From assembly GCA_963800325.1 (NCBI GenBank), contig CAWDAQ010000005.1:868001-932000 (forward strand): a stretch of DNA of 64,000 nt, written 5' to 3'. The notes below the pieces were generated by a model. It was not told the DNA's origin and did no database searches. It saw nothing but the letters and a program-made list of their open reading frames with translations. The DNA comes from CAWDAQ01 sp963800325. Its GTDB lineage: Bacteria > Actinomycetota > Actinomycetes > Actinomycetales > Dermatophilaceae. Position numbers and translations under genes: made by a program. Positions 37,361 to 44,613 of this stretch are shown here, piece by piece (within the stretch, counting starts at the first letter, position 1; each line of letters starts with the position of its first letter).

Positions 37361-37923
37361 GACTGCTCCCGGCGGGCGGCGCGCCCCGCCCCGCGGCCCG
37401 GCTTCGACAGCCCCGTCACCTCGGCCGGCTCGGCGGCGTGCTCGTCGAGCGCGGGCGGCGCCGGCACCGTCGGCATCCACTGCCCGAGCCGCTCCTTCTC
37501 GTGGAGCAGGTCGCGGATGTCGGTCTCGGCGTACTCGAACTCCGGGCTCCAGAACAGCGCGTCGAACGGGCACACCTCGATGCAGATCCCGCAGTACATG
37601 CACAGCGAGAAGTCGATGGCGAACCGGTCGAGCACGTTGCGCTGCCGCTCGCGCCCGCCGGGGGTCGGGGCGGGGACCGTCTCCTTGTGGGAGTCGATGT
37701 AGATGCACCAGTCCGGGCACTCGCGCGCGCAGAGCATGCACGAGGTGCAGTTCTCCTCCAGCAGCGCGATGACCCCGCGCGAGCGGGGCGGCAGCTCCGG
37801 CGGCGCGTCCGGGTACTCCGCGGTGTGCGCCGGGCGCACCATGGTCCGCGCGGTCGTCGCGAGGCCGCGGACGAGCCCGGGCAGCGCCCCGGTGGCCCGT
37901 CCTGCGGGACGCTCGGCGCTCAC
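37357..37923 (-). CDS. nuoI: complex I-like 2x[4Fe-4S] subunit NuoI (second cluster)
   Basis: The 188-residue ferredoxin-like subunit has both cluster motifs: CTSCMLCARECP (followed by DWCI) and CMYCGICIEVCP. These are N6a/N6b in complex I. Without NuoE, F and G in the cluster, this subunit would be the likely docking point for an external donor such as ferredoxin; that is inference. GTG start overlaps the nuoH stop. Confidence 0.92.
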   Translation of the reverse strand: MSAERPAGRATGALPGLVRGLATTARTMVRPAHTAEYPDAPPELPPRSRGVIALLEENCTSCMLCARECPDWCIYIDSHKETVPAPTPGGRERQRNVLDRFAIDFSLCMYCGICIEVCPFDALFWSPEFEYAETDIRDLLHEKERLGQWMPTVPAPPALDEHAAEPAEVTGLSKPGRGAGRAARREQS

Positions 37924-38906
37924 GGGGACACCACCACCACGACGACCGCGGTGAGCCCGAGCTGGACCAGCGCGAGCGGGACGAGGGTGAGCCACGCGAG
38001 CCGCTGCAGCTGGTCCTCGCGCAGCCGGGGCCACGCGACCCGGAGCCAGATGACGGCGAACGCGACGGCCCCGGCCTTGAGCAGGGTCCACGCCCAGCCG
38101 AGCACGTCGTCGGCGGGGCCGCGCCAGCCGCCGAGGAACAGGACCGCGAACAGCAGCGACATGACGACGATCCCGGCGTACTCGGACAGCAGGAAGAAGG
38201 CGAACCGGAGCCCGGTGTACTCGGTCCAGGCGCCCATGACGATCTCGGAGTCGGCGACCGGCATGTCGAACGGGGGACGGGCGAGCTCGGCCACCGCCGC
38301 GACGAGGAAGACCAGCGCCCCGGGCAGCTGCCAGAGCAGCCACCACGGCGTCCACGCCCGCGCGACGCCGGTCAGCGACAGGCTCCCGGCGGCGAGGCAC
38401 ACCGAGGCCACGGACAGCACGAGCGGCAGCTCGTAGGACAGCAGCTGGGCCGCCGAGCGCATCGCCCCGAGGAGGGCGTACTTGTTCGCGCTGGCCCAGC
38501 CGGCCGCGAGCGTGCCGAGGATGCCGACCGCGGTTGCGGCGAGGACGAGCAGCGCGCTGCCGGGCACGTCCGCGGCGACCACGCCGTCCTGGAGCGGCAC
38601 CACGCTGAGCGCGACGAGGTAGGGCACGAGCGCGACCGCCGGCGCGAACCGGAACACCCGGGCGTCCGCGGCGGCCGGGGTGACGTCCTCCTTCTGGGCG
38701 AACTTGACCCCGTCCGCGACGAGCTGCGCCCAGCCGTGGAACCCGCCGGCGTACATCGGGCCGAGCCGGCCCTGCATGTGCGCCATGACCTTGTGCTCGG
38801 CCTGCCCGACGAGCAGCGGCAGCAGCAGGAACGCGGCGAGCACGAGCACGGCGCGGCCGACGGCCACGAGGCCGACCACGACCGGCGAGGCGTCGGCGGG
38901 GCTCAC
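37920..38906 (-). CDS. nuoH: complex I-like membrane subunit NuoH (second cluster)
   Basis: This 328-residue quinone-channel subunit has eight helices. Diagnostic blocks are GRLGPMYAGGFHGWAQLVAD, VKFAQKEDVTP, the acidic loop ELARPPFDMPVADSEIVMG and GLRFAFFLLSEYA. GTGA overlaps join it to nuoC and nuoI. Note that nuoC is directly followed by nuoH; there is no nuoD between them. Confidence 0.92.
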   Translation of the reverse strand: MSPADASPVVVGLVAVGRAVLVLAAFLLLPLLVGQAEHKVMAHMQGRLGPMYAGGFHGWAQLVADGVKFAQKEDVTPAAADARVFRFAPAVALVPYLVALSVVPLQDGVVAADVPGSALLVLAATAVGILGTLAAGWASANKYALLGAMRSAAQLLSYELPLVLSVASVCLAAGSLSLTGVARAWTPWWLLWQLPGALVFLVAAVAELARPPFDMPVADSEIVMGAWTEYTGLRFAFFLLSEYAGIVVMSLLFAVLFLGGWRGPADDVLGWAWTLLKAGAVAFAVIWLRVAWPRLREDQLQRLAWLTLVPLALVQLGLTAVVVVVVSP

Positions 38907-39433
38907 CGCGGCCCCCAGTCCGGGTCCGGGATCCCGGGGGCGGTGACCCGGCGGCGTGAGCGCGACGTCCCGGGCTCGCTCTCCCCCGGCTCCTTGCCGC
39001 CCGGCCAGGGCTTGCTCGCGCGGGCGGCGAGGACGAACGACTTGCGCAGCGGGGTCCCCTCGAACCCGTCCGGCAGCAGCAGCGGGCGCAGTCCGAGGCC
39101 GGTGCCGTCCTCGAAGCCGGTGAAGTCGATCCCGAACATCTCGTGGGTCTCGCGCTCGTGCCAGCCGGCCCCGGCGAACAGGCTCGTCAGGCTCGCGAGC
39201 GCGGCCCCCTCGGGGAGGCGGGTGCGCAGCTCCAGGCGGCGCAGCCGACCGCGCACGGCGACGTCGAGGAGGTGGCAGACGACGTCGAACCCGGGCTCGT
39301 CGGCGGCGTCGGTCTCGTCGACGGCGCTGAGCCAGTCGAAGAAGGTGTACCCGTGGCTCCACGCGCTCGAGGCGGCCTGCAGCCAGTCCCGGGGCGGGAC
39401 CGTCGAGGACTCCTGCGACGGGGTGGGAGTCAC
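38903..39433 (-). CDS. nuoC: complex I-like 30-kDa subunit NuoC (second cluster)
   Basis: This 176-residue subunit has the signature GWHERETHEMFGIDFTGF and LRPLLLPDGFEGTPLRKSFVL. It ends in a short basic tail, so it is NuoC alone and not a NuoCD fusion. The GTG at 39433 overlaps the nuoB stop by four bases. In complex I NuoC binds NuoD, which has no gene in this cluster. Confidence 0.9.
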   Translation of the reverse strand: MTPTPSQESSTVPPRDWLQAASSAWSHGYTFFDWLSAVDETDAADEPGFDVVCHLLDVAVRGRLRRLELRTRLPEGAALASLTSLFAGAGWHERETHEMFGIDFTGFEDGTGLGLRPLLLPDGFEGTPLRKSFVLAARASKPWPGGKEPGESEPGTSRSRRRVTAPGIPDPDWGPR

Positions 39434-40038
39434 CGCCGACCCTCCCCGGTGCCCGTCGCGCCCCTGGGCGGAGGCGCGACGAGGTCGCGGCCGAGCTCGC
39501 CCGCGGTGGCGGTCCGGTGACCGGCGTACCGGGCCCGCAGGCCGGACGTCGTCAGCGACTCGGCGGCGATCTTCTCCTGCAGCTTCAGAATGCCCTGGAG
39601 CAGCGCCTCCGGCCTGGGTGGGCAGCCGGGGACGTAGACGTCGACGGGGATCACCTGGTCGACTCCCTTGGTCACCGAGTACGAGTCCCAGTACGGCCCG
39701 CCGGAGTTGCTGCACGCGCCGAAGGAGATGACGTACTTCGGCTCCGGCATCTGGTCGTGCAGCCGGCGCACGGCGGGCGCCATCTTGTCGGTGACGGTGC
39801 CGGAGACGACCATGAGGTCCGCCTGCCGCGGGCCGGGCGCGAACGGAATGACCCCGAGCCGGATGAAGTCGTGCCGGGCCATCGAGGCGGCGATGAACTC
39901 GATCGCGCAGCACGCGAGGCCGAAGTTGAAGACCCACAGGCTGTAGCGACGGCCCCAGTTGAGGACGATCTTCACCGGCTGCGGCGCGTGCTCGCCGACG
40001 ACCCCGACGCGGGGGGTGGGCAGGTCGGTCGTCGCCAT
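39430..40038 (-). CDS. nuoB: complex I-like N2-cluster subunit NuoB (second cluster)
   Basis: This 202-residue subunit has the [4Fe-4S] N2 ligands CC in FGLACCAIEF, Cys in SFGACSNSGG and Cys in YVPGCPPRPEALL. VKIVLNWGRRYSLWVFNFG is the canonical start. The ATG at 40038 overlaps the nuoA stop (TGATG). A roughly 45-residue polar tail follows the core. All cluster ligands are intact, so electron transfer to quinone is plausible if a NuoD partner is supplied. Confidence 0.93.
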   Translation of the reverse strand: MATTDLPTPRVGVVGEHAPQPVKIVLNWGRRYSLWVFNFGLACCAIEFIAASMARHDFIRLGVIPFAPGPRQADLMVVSGTVTDKMAPAVRRLHDQMPEPKYVISFGACSNSGGPYWDSYSVTKGVDQVIPVDVYVPGCPPRPEALLQGILKLQEKIAAESLTTSGLRARYAGHRTATAGELGRDLVAPPPRGATGTGEGRR

Positions 40039-40394
40039 CACAGCCACCTCAGCAGTCCGCGCCGGGCGGCGTGGAGCAGCCCGACGAGGACGATCCCGAT
40101 GAAGACGGCCACCTCGACCAGTGAGGCCGCGCCGAGGTCGGACCGGAGGGCGAGCGCCCACGGGAAGAGGTAGACGGCGTCGACGGCGAAGATGACGTAG
40201 AGGAAGGCGTAGACGAAGTAGCGGATCTGGGTCTGGGCCCAGCCGCCGCCGACCGGGTCGACCCCGGACTCGTACGTCGTCCGCTTCGCCGCCGTCGGCG
40301 CCCGGGGGGCGAGCAGCCGCCGGGCGAGCATCGCCGCGCCGAACAGCACGAGCCCGAGGGCCCCCGCGGCGACGACGACGAGGTATCCGGTCAC
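40038..40394 (-). CDS. nuoA: complex I-like membrane subunit NuoA (second cluster)
   Basis: This 118-residue, three-helix subunit has the loop TTYESGVDPVGG and RYFVYAFLYVIFAVDAVYLFPW, both diagnostic for NuoA. The start is GTG at 40394 without a ribosome-binding site, but with a -10 element at the right distance for a leaderless mRNA. It opens the ten-gene operon. Confidence 0.92.
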   Translation of the reverse strand: MTGYLVVVAAGALGLVLFGAAMLARRLLAPRAPTAAKRTTYESGVDPVGGGWAQTQIRYFVYAFLYVIFAVDAVYLFPWALALRSDLGAASLVEVAVFIGIVLVGLLHAARRGLLRWL

Positions 40395-40401
40395 GGGGGG
40401 A

Positions 40402-40407
40402 AGCCTA
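40402..40407 (-). promoter_or_regulatory. -10 element TAGGCT of the second nuo operon (probable leaderless mRNA)
   Basis: TAGGCT on the minus strand ends seven bases before the GTG of nuoA, and the intervening bases (TCCCCCC) contain no Shine-Dalgarno. No good -35 is seen. The palindrome CGGCGGCCGCCG (about 40417-40428) just upstream may be a terminator of the permease gene or an operator. Confidence 0.45.
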
Positions 40408-40443
40408 GTGGGCTGCCGGCGGCCGCCGCGGGACCCGAGGGGG

Positions 40444-42072
40444 TCAGGTCCGGGGGACGTCGCGGCGCCGCAGTCCCGCGAACCCGATCGCGCCGAGGAC
40501 GAGCGCGACGAGCAGCAGGCCGACGAGCCCCGCGGCCGGGGCGGGCGTCAGCGGCGGGTAGCCGACGTGGTCGGTCGGCGACAGCCAGGTCACGGCGTCC
40601 GGGAGGGAGAGCGGGTCCCCGAGCAGCCCGACCGCGGCAGTGAACGCGTACCCGAGCCACGCAAGGGCCCCCAGCCGCGGCGCCGCGCCGAGGAGGGCGA
40701 GCGCGAGGCCGCCGAGGACGAGGGCCACCGGGAGGTAGGCCGCCGCGGACGCGACGAGCCGGCCGACCTGGCCGGCGTCGCCGAGCGACCACGCGCTCGC
40801 GAGCCCGAGCGCGGCCGCCCCGGCGCCGGCGACGAGGAGGAGCCCGCCGACGACGGCGGCGGTCTGCGCGGCGAGCCACCCGCGCCGGGAGAGTGCCCCC
40901 GCGAGCACGGGCTCGAGCCGCTGCTCGCCCTCCTCGGCCCGGGCGGTCCCGACGGCCTGGACGACGAAGCCGGCGGCGAGCAGGCCCAGCAGGAGCACGG
41001 TGAGCGCGACGTAGACGTCGGAGGGGTCGCCTCCCTGCCCGCCGAAGGCGCCGGCGAGCGAGGGGTTGCCGGAGATCGCGTCCTGGGCCTGCCGGGCGAG
41101 CGCGCCGAACGTCACCGACGTCACCACCGCGGCGGCCCCCCAGCCGAGGGCCGCACCGCGGTGGAGGTGGACGGCGAGCCCGAGCGGGTGGGTGAGCACG
41201 GGGCGGGCCTGCGGGTCACCGGCTCCCCGGTGGGTCAGCGCGCTGCCGAGGTCGCGGCGCCCCGTGAGGGCGAGGGCCACGGTGACGAGGACGGCGGTGA
41301 CGGCCGCCGGGACCAGGAGCGGCCACCAGCGGGCGTCGCCGAAGGCCCGGGTCTCCTCGGCCCACCCCAGCGGCGAGAGCCAGCCGACCCAGCTGTCCTG
41401 CACGTCGCCGACGCCGCGGACGAGGTAGGCGAGGACGAGGGCGGCCAGCCCCGCACCGGTGACCCCACGGGCGTGCCCGACGAGCTGGGCGGCCACCGCC
41501 GCGAGGCCGGCGAAGGCCGCCGCGAGCAGTCCGAGCGAGAGCGCGTACAGGACTGCCCCGGTGGCGTCGACGCCGGCGGCGACCATGGCGACGGCGAACG
41601 TGAGGACGCCGGCGAGGAGCGCACCGGCGGTCACGAGCAGGGCCGCGGCGAGCGGGGCGCTCCGGCCGACCGTGCCGGCGAGCAGCGCCTCGAGGCGCCC
41701 GGCCGCCTCCTCGCGGCGGGTCCCCCGGGCGACGAGGCTCACCCCCATCAGGGGGACCGCGAAGGAGGCGATGAAGCCGAACTCGTTGGCGGTGATCCCC
41801 CCGAGGCTCGCGATGCCGGCGACCCGGCCGTTGATCGCGACGAGCGCGTCCCCGGCGGCGACCGCGTCGGCGTAGCTGCGGATCTTCGCCGGGGTGTCGT
41901 ACAGCCCGGCGATCGAGAACGTCGTCAGCGCCATCGTGCCCCCGAGCGCGACCACCCACGCCGCGGCGGCCCGCCACGTCGTGCGCAGCGTCGTGCCGAG
42001 CGCCTCCGCGAGGCCGGAGAGCTCGACGCCGTCGAGGAGCGCGCCCAGCCGGAGGGTCGCCGGGGCGGTCAC
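40444..42072 (-). CDS. ABC-2-type exporter permease (polyketide/antibiotic-exporter-like)
   Basis: This 542-residue membrane protein has about 12 helices in two similar halves, each with a long extracytoplasmic segment ending in a WLSP motif (SWVGWLSPLGW and AVTWLSPTDHVGY). The pattern is typical of large permeases paired with DrrA-like ATPases in actinobacteria. The GTG at 42072 overlaps the ATPase stop by four bases. The substrate is unknown. Confidence 0.8.
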   Translation of the reverse strand: MTAPATLRLGALLDGVELSGLAEALGTTLRTTWRAAAAWVVALGGTMALTTFSIAGLYDTPAKIRSYADAVAAGDALVAINGRVAGIASLGGITANEFGFIASFAVPLMGVSLVARGTRREEAAGRLEALLAGTVGRSAPLAAALLVTAGALLAGVLTFAVAMVAAGVDATGAVLYALSLGLLAAAFAGLAAVAAQLVGHARGVTGAGLAALVLAYLVRGVGDVQDSWVGWLSPLGWAEETRAFGDARWWPLLVPAAVTAVLVTVALALTGRRDLGSALTHRGAGDPQARPVLTHPLGLAVHLHRGAALGWGAAAVVTSVTFGALARQAQDAISGNPSLAGAFGGQGGDPSDVYVALTVLLLGLLAAGFVVQAVGTARAEEGEQRLEPVLAGALSRRGWLAAQTAAVVGGLLLVAGAGAAALGLASAWSLGDAGQVGRLVASAAAYLPVALVLGGLALALLGAAPRLGALAWLGYAFTAAVGLLGDPLSLPDAVTWLSPTDHVGYPPLTPAPAAGLVGLLLVALVLGAIGFAGLRRRDVPRT

Positions 42073-43067
42073 GACGCCACCTCCTGGTGGTCACGGGCGT
42101 AGGAGGCGAGGAAGAGCTCGTCCAGGCTCGGCGGGGTGACGGTCAGGGTCTCGATCCCGGCGGCGTGGAGGGCGCCGACGGCGGCGTCGAGCCCGGCGGA
42201 GTCGACGCTGAAGGTCAGGTGGGACCGTCCGTCGGGCCCGGCGGGTCCGCCCGGCCCCTCGACCTCCTCGACGTCGGCGACGCCGGGCACCGCGGCGAGG
42301 TCCGGGGGCGCGCCGGTGACGGCGTGGACGCGCGCGCGGGTGTGACGGCGCAGGTCGGCGAGGGACCCGGTCCGCACGGTCCGGCCCCGGCGGATGATGC
42401 TCACCCGGTCGGCGAGCGCCTCGACCTCGCTCAGCAGGTGGCTGGAGAGGAGGACCGTGACGCCCTCGGCCCGGCGCTCGCGGACGACCCGCTGGAAGGT
42501 GGCCTCCATGAGCGGGTCGAGGCCGGAGGTCGGCTCGTCGAGGACGAGGAGCTCGACGTCGCCGGCGAGCGCGGCGACGAGGGCGACCTTCTGTCGGTTC
42601 CCCTTGGAGTAGTCCCGGGCCCGCCGGGTCGGGTCGAGGTCGAACCGCTCGAGGAGGTCGGCACGCCGACGCGGGTCGAGCCCGCCGTGCCCGCGAGCGA
42701 GGACGTCGACGCACTGACCCCCGGTCAGGCCGGGCCAGAGGGTGACGTCGCCGGGGACGTAGGCCAGACGTCGGTGCAGCGCGACCGCGTCCCGCCACGG
42801 GTCGCCGCCCAGCAGCCGGGCCCGGCCGCCGTCGGCCCGCACCAGACCGAGGAGGATCCGGATCGTCGTCGACTTGCCGGCGCCGTTCGGGCCGAGGAAC
42901 CCGTGCACCTCGCCCCGGCGGACCTCGAGGTCGAGCCCGTCCAGCGCGGTCACCGGCCCGAAGGACTTGCGCAGGCCCGCGGTCGCGAGGACCTCCGCCC
43001 CGGCGCTGATCTCCGCCCCCGGGCCGGCGTCCGATTCCGTCGTCGATCCCCGCACGTGTCGTCCCAT
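42069..43067 (-). CDS. ABC exporter ATP-binding protein (DrrA-like)
   Basis: This 332-residue ATPase has Walker A GPNGAGKST, signature YSKGNRQKVALV, Walker B LLVLDEPTSGLDP and H-loop LLSSHLL. The C-terminal 90 residues are the accessory domain common in DrrA-type exporters. The ATG at 43067 has GAGGAG upstream. It lies five bases after the tetR stop and overlaps the permease start, giving a regulator-ATPase-permease operon. Confidence 0.87.
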   Translation of the reverse strand: MGRHVRGSTTESDAGPGAEISAGAEVLATAGLRKSFGPVTALDGLDLEVRRGEVHGFLGPNGAGKSTTIRILLGLVRADGGRARLLGGDPWRDAVALHRRLAYVPGDVTLWPGLTGGQCVDVLARGHGGLDPRRRADLLERFDLDPTRRARDYSKGNRQKVALVAALAGDVELLVLDEPTSGLDPLMEATFQRVVRERRAEGVTVLLSSHLLSEVEALADRVSIIRRGRTVRTGSLADLRRHTRARVHAVTGAPPDLAAVPGVADVEEVEGPGGPAGPDGRSHLTFSVDSAGLDAAVGALHAAGIETLTVTPPSLDELFLASYARDHQEVAS

Positions 43068-43072
43068 CGCTC

Positions 43073-43816
43073 TCACTCCTCGTCCTCGGTGCGGTGATCG
43101 CCCGCGCGGTCGTCGTCGTGCCCGCCGTCGTGTCCGTCGAGGCCCGTCGGCTGCCGGTCCACGGGTCGGTCGGCGGGCGACGGCGCCCCCGGCGGTGCCC
43201 GGAAGATGCCCTCCCGGTAGGCGGTGACCGCCTCCCGGGACCAGCGCGCGATCCCCTCCGGGCCGAGGGGGTCGAAGCCGAGCGCGTCCCGGATGGGCTC
43301 GCGGAGGAGGACGAGGCCGAGGTCGTTGGCGAGGAGGAACGCCGCCCGCACCTCGGGGTCCGCGCTCGGCGCGGCGAACCCGGCCCCGACCATCGCGTCG
43401 GCCATGAGCCGGGTCGCCGCGTGCCACTGCCCGAACAGCCGGGACGCGGCGGGGTCCCCGGAGAGCACGAGCCGGCGCAGGTAGGCCGGCAGCGGCGACC
43501 CCTCCGGCAGCGCCCGCGCGAAGGACTGGGCGAGCGAGCCGCCGTCGCCCTCCGCGAGGACGCGCATGACGTCCTCGCGGTCCTCGGCACCCAGCAGCTC
43601 GTCGAACATCCGCGCGGCCCGGGCGTCGACGGCCTCGCGCAGCCCGGCCTTGCTCCCGAAGTGGTGGAGCACGAGCGCGGGCGAGACCCCCGCGGCGGTC
43701 GCGATCTCCCGGACGGTCACCGCGTCGGGACCCCGCTCGGCGAACAGCTCGAGCGCGACGTTGCGGATCGCCGCCCGGGCCGTGAGGTCGTCCTCCTCTG
43801 ATCGCACGTTCAACAT
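43073..43816 (-). CDS. TetR-family transcriptional regulator
   Basis: This 247-residue regulator has an N-terminal helix-turn-helix (AAIRNVALELFAERG, TVREIATAAGVSPALVLHHFGSKAGL). The C-terminal ligand domain ends in a His/Asp-rich tail (GHDGGHDDDRAGDH). It is the first gene of the exporter operon and probably represses it. A 16-bp palindrome overlaps its start region, consistent with autoregulation. A GTG at 43807 is an alternative, possibly leaderless, start. Confidence 0.88.
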   Translation of the reverse strand: MLNVRSEEDDLTARAAIRNVALELFAERGPDAVTVREIATAAGVSPALVLHHFGSKAGLREAVDARAARMFDELLGAEDREDVMRVLAEGDGGSLAQSFARALPEGSPLPAYLRRLVLSGDPAASRLFGQWHAATRLMADAMVGAGFAAPSADPEVRAAFLLANDLGLVLLREPIRDALGFDPLGPEGIARWSREAVTAYREGIFRAPPGAPSPADRPVDRQPTGLDGHDGGHDDDRAGDHRTEDEE

Positions 43817-43817
43817 A

Positions 43818-43833
43818 CTAAACGCTTGTTCAG
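43818..43833. promoter_or_regulatory. operator of the exporter TetR regulator
   Basis: CTAAACGCTTGTTCAG forms an imperfect 16-bp palindrome with CTRAAC half-sites, directly upstream of the tetR start at 43816, in AT-richer sequence than its surroundings. Its position over the promoter suggests repression by the adjacent TetR protein. Confidence 0.6.
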
Positions 43834-44100
43834 CGCTCGGCAATCCAAGATCCTGCCCGCGCACCCGGGCACACCGCAGGCAGCACGTCCTGGTGGGGCC
43901 GCACGCCGCCGACGTCGAACCACGACGCGACCCGAAGGTCCACACGGCGTCCCCGCGAGGCGGCGAGCTCGGCCCACGACACCGTCCGGAACCTGCCCTC
44001 GGCGACGGCGACCTCGGCGGGGTGGAGAACCCGGCGGTAGTGCGTCCACTCCCACCCGACGAGGTCGCCCACGGGGGTCCTCGGTGGAGCCTTCGAGGCT
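43830..44100 (-). pseudogene. possible decayed fragment of an unidentified protein
   Basis: One minus-strand frame reads as protein-like sequence (GWEWTHYRRVLHPAEVAVAE, RFRTVSWAELAASRGRRVD, WFDVGGVRPHQDV) with no credible start of its own. It lies just past the CPBP remnant in another frame. I do not recognise the family. The stretch 43834-44613 has no intact gene. Confidence 0.25.
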
Positions 44101-44137
44101 GTGGCACCGCTGCCGCTGCGTGTCACGGCGACGTCCT

Positions 44138-44461
44138 CTACGACAAGACCTGAAAGGCGATCGACAGGTCCAGAGCCGCGTGGAGCGCTACCGGCACCAA
44201 GAGCCCTCCCGTACGGGACGCCAGAACTCCTTGCGTGACCCCGAATGTCGAGGCCAATCCGACGCCCGCCCAACCTCCCGGAAGGCCGTTGAGGTAGTGA
44301 GCCAGACCAAACGAGCCCGCTTGGAGCAAGATCGCCGACCACGAACTTACCCCGCTCAACGCCTGATGAGCAGGAGCCACAGGCGTCGGTCCGACGATCG
44401 CCGGGGACCCCGGGATCGGGTGGTCCTGCCTGCGCCGCGGGATGACTGGCGACGATGTCAA
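44138..44461 (-). pseudogene. truncated CPBP-family intramembrane metalloprotease remnant
   Basis: The C-terminal 65 residues match the CPBP (CAAX protease and bacteriocin-processing) family: LLQAGSFGLAHYLNGLPGGW holds the FxxxH motif and LLVPVALHAALDLSIAF holds HxxxD. The glutamate motif EExxxR and the first helices are absent. The preceding 40 residues (VIPRRRQDHPIPG) look unrelated, and the only in-frame start is TTG. GC content is lower than in neighbouring genes. A decayed gene is the best reading. Confidence 0.5.
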
Positions 44462-44613
44462 GGCCGGCCGCCAAGACGCCTGACCTCACTCAACGGGGTT
44501 GCGTTCAGGACATGGACGGCGGAATAGCGGGTAGGTGGAGGGCCTTAGCATGAAAGAAGTACTTCCGCCTGTCACCGACGGGAGGACATCGACACCCGGG
44601 AACGCCCATCAAC

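Noticed and set aside
38903..39433. NuoCD fusion in the second nuo cluster
   Set aside because: The protein is only 176 residues and ends in a short basic tail, with no 49-kDa domain motifs such as the GPQHPSTHG block.
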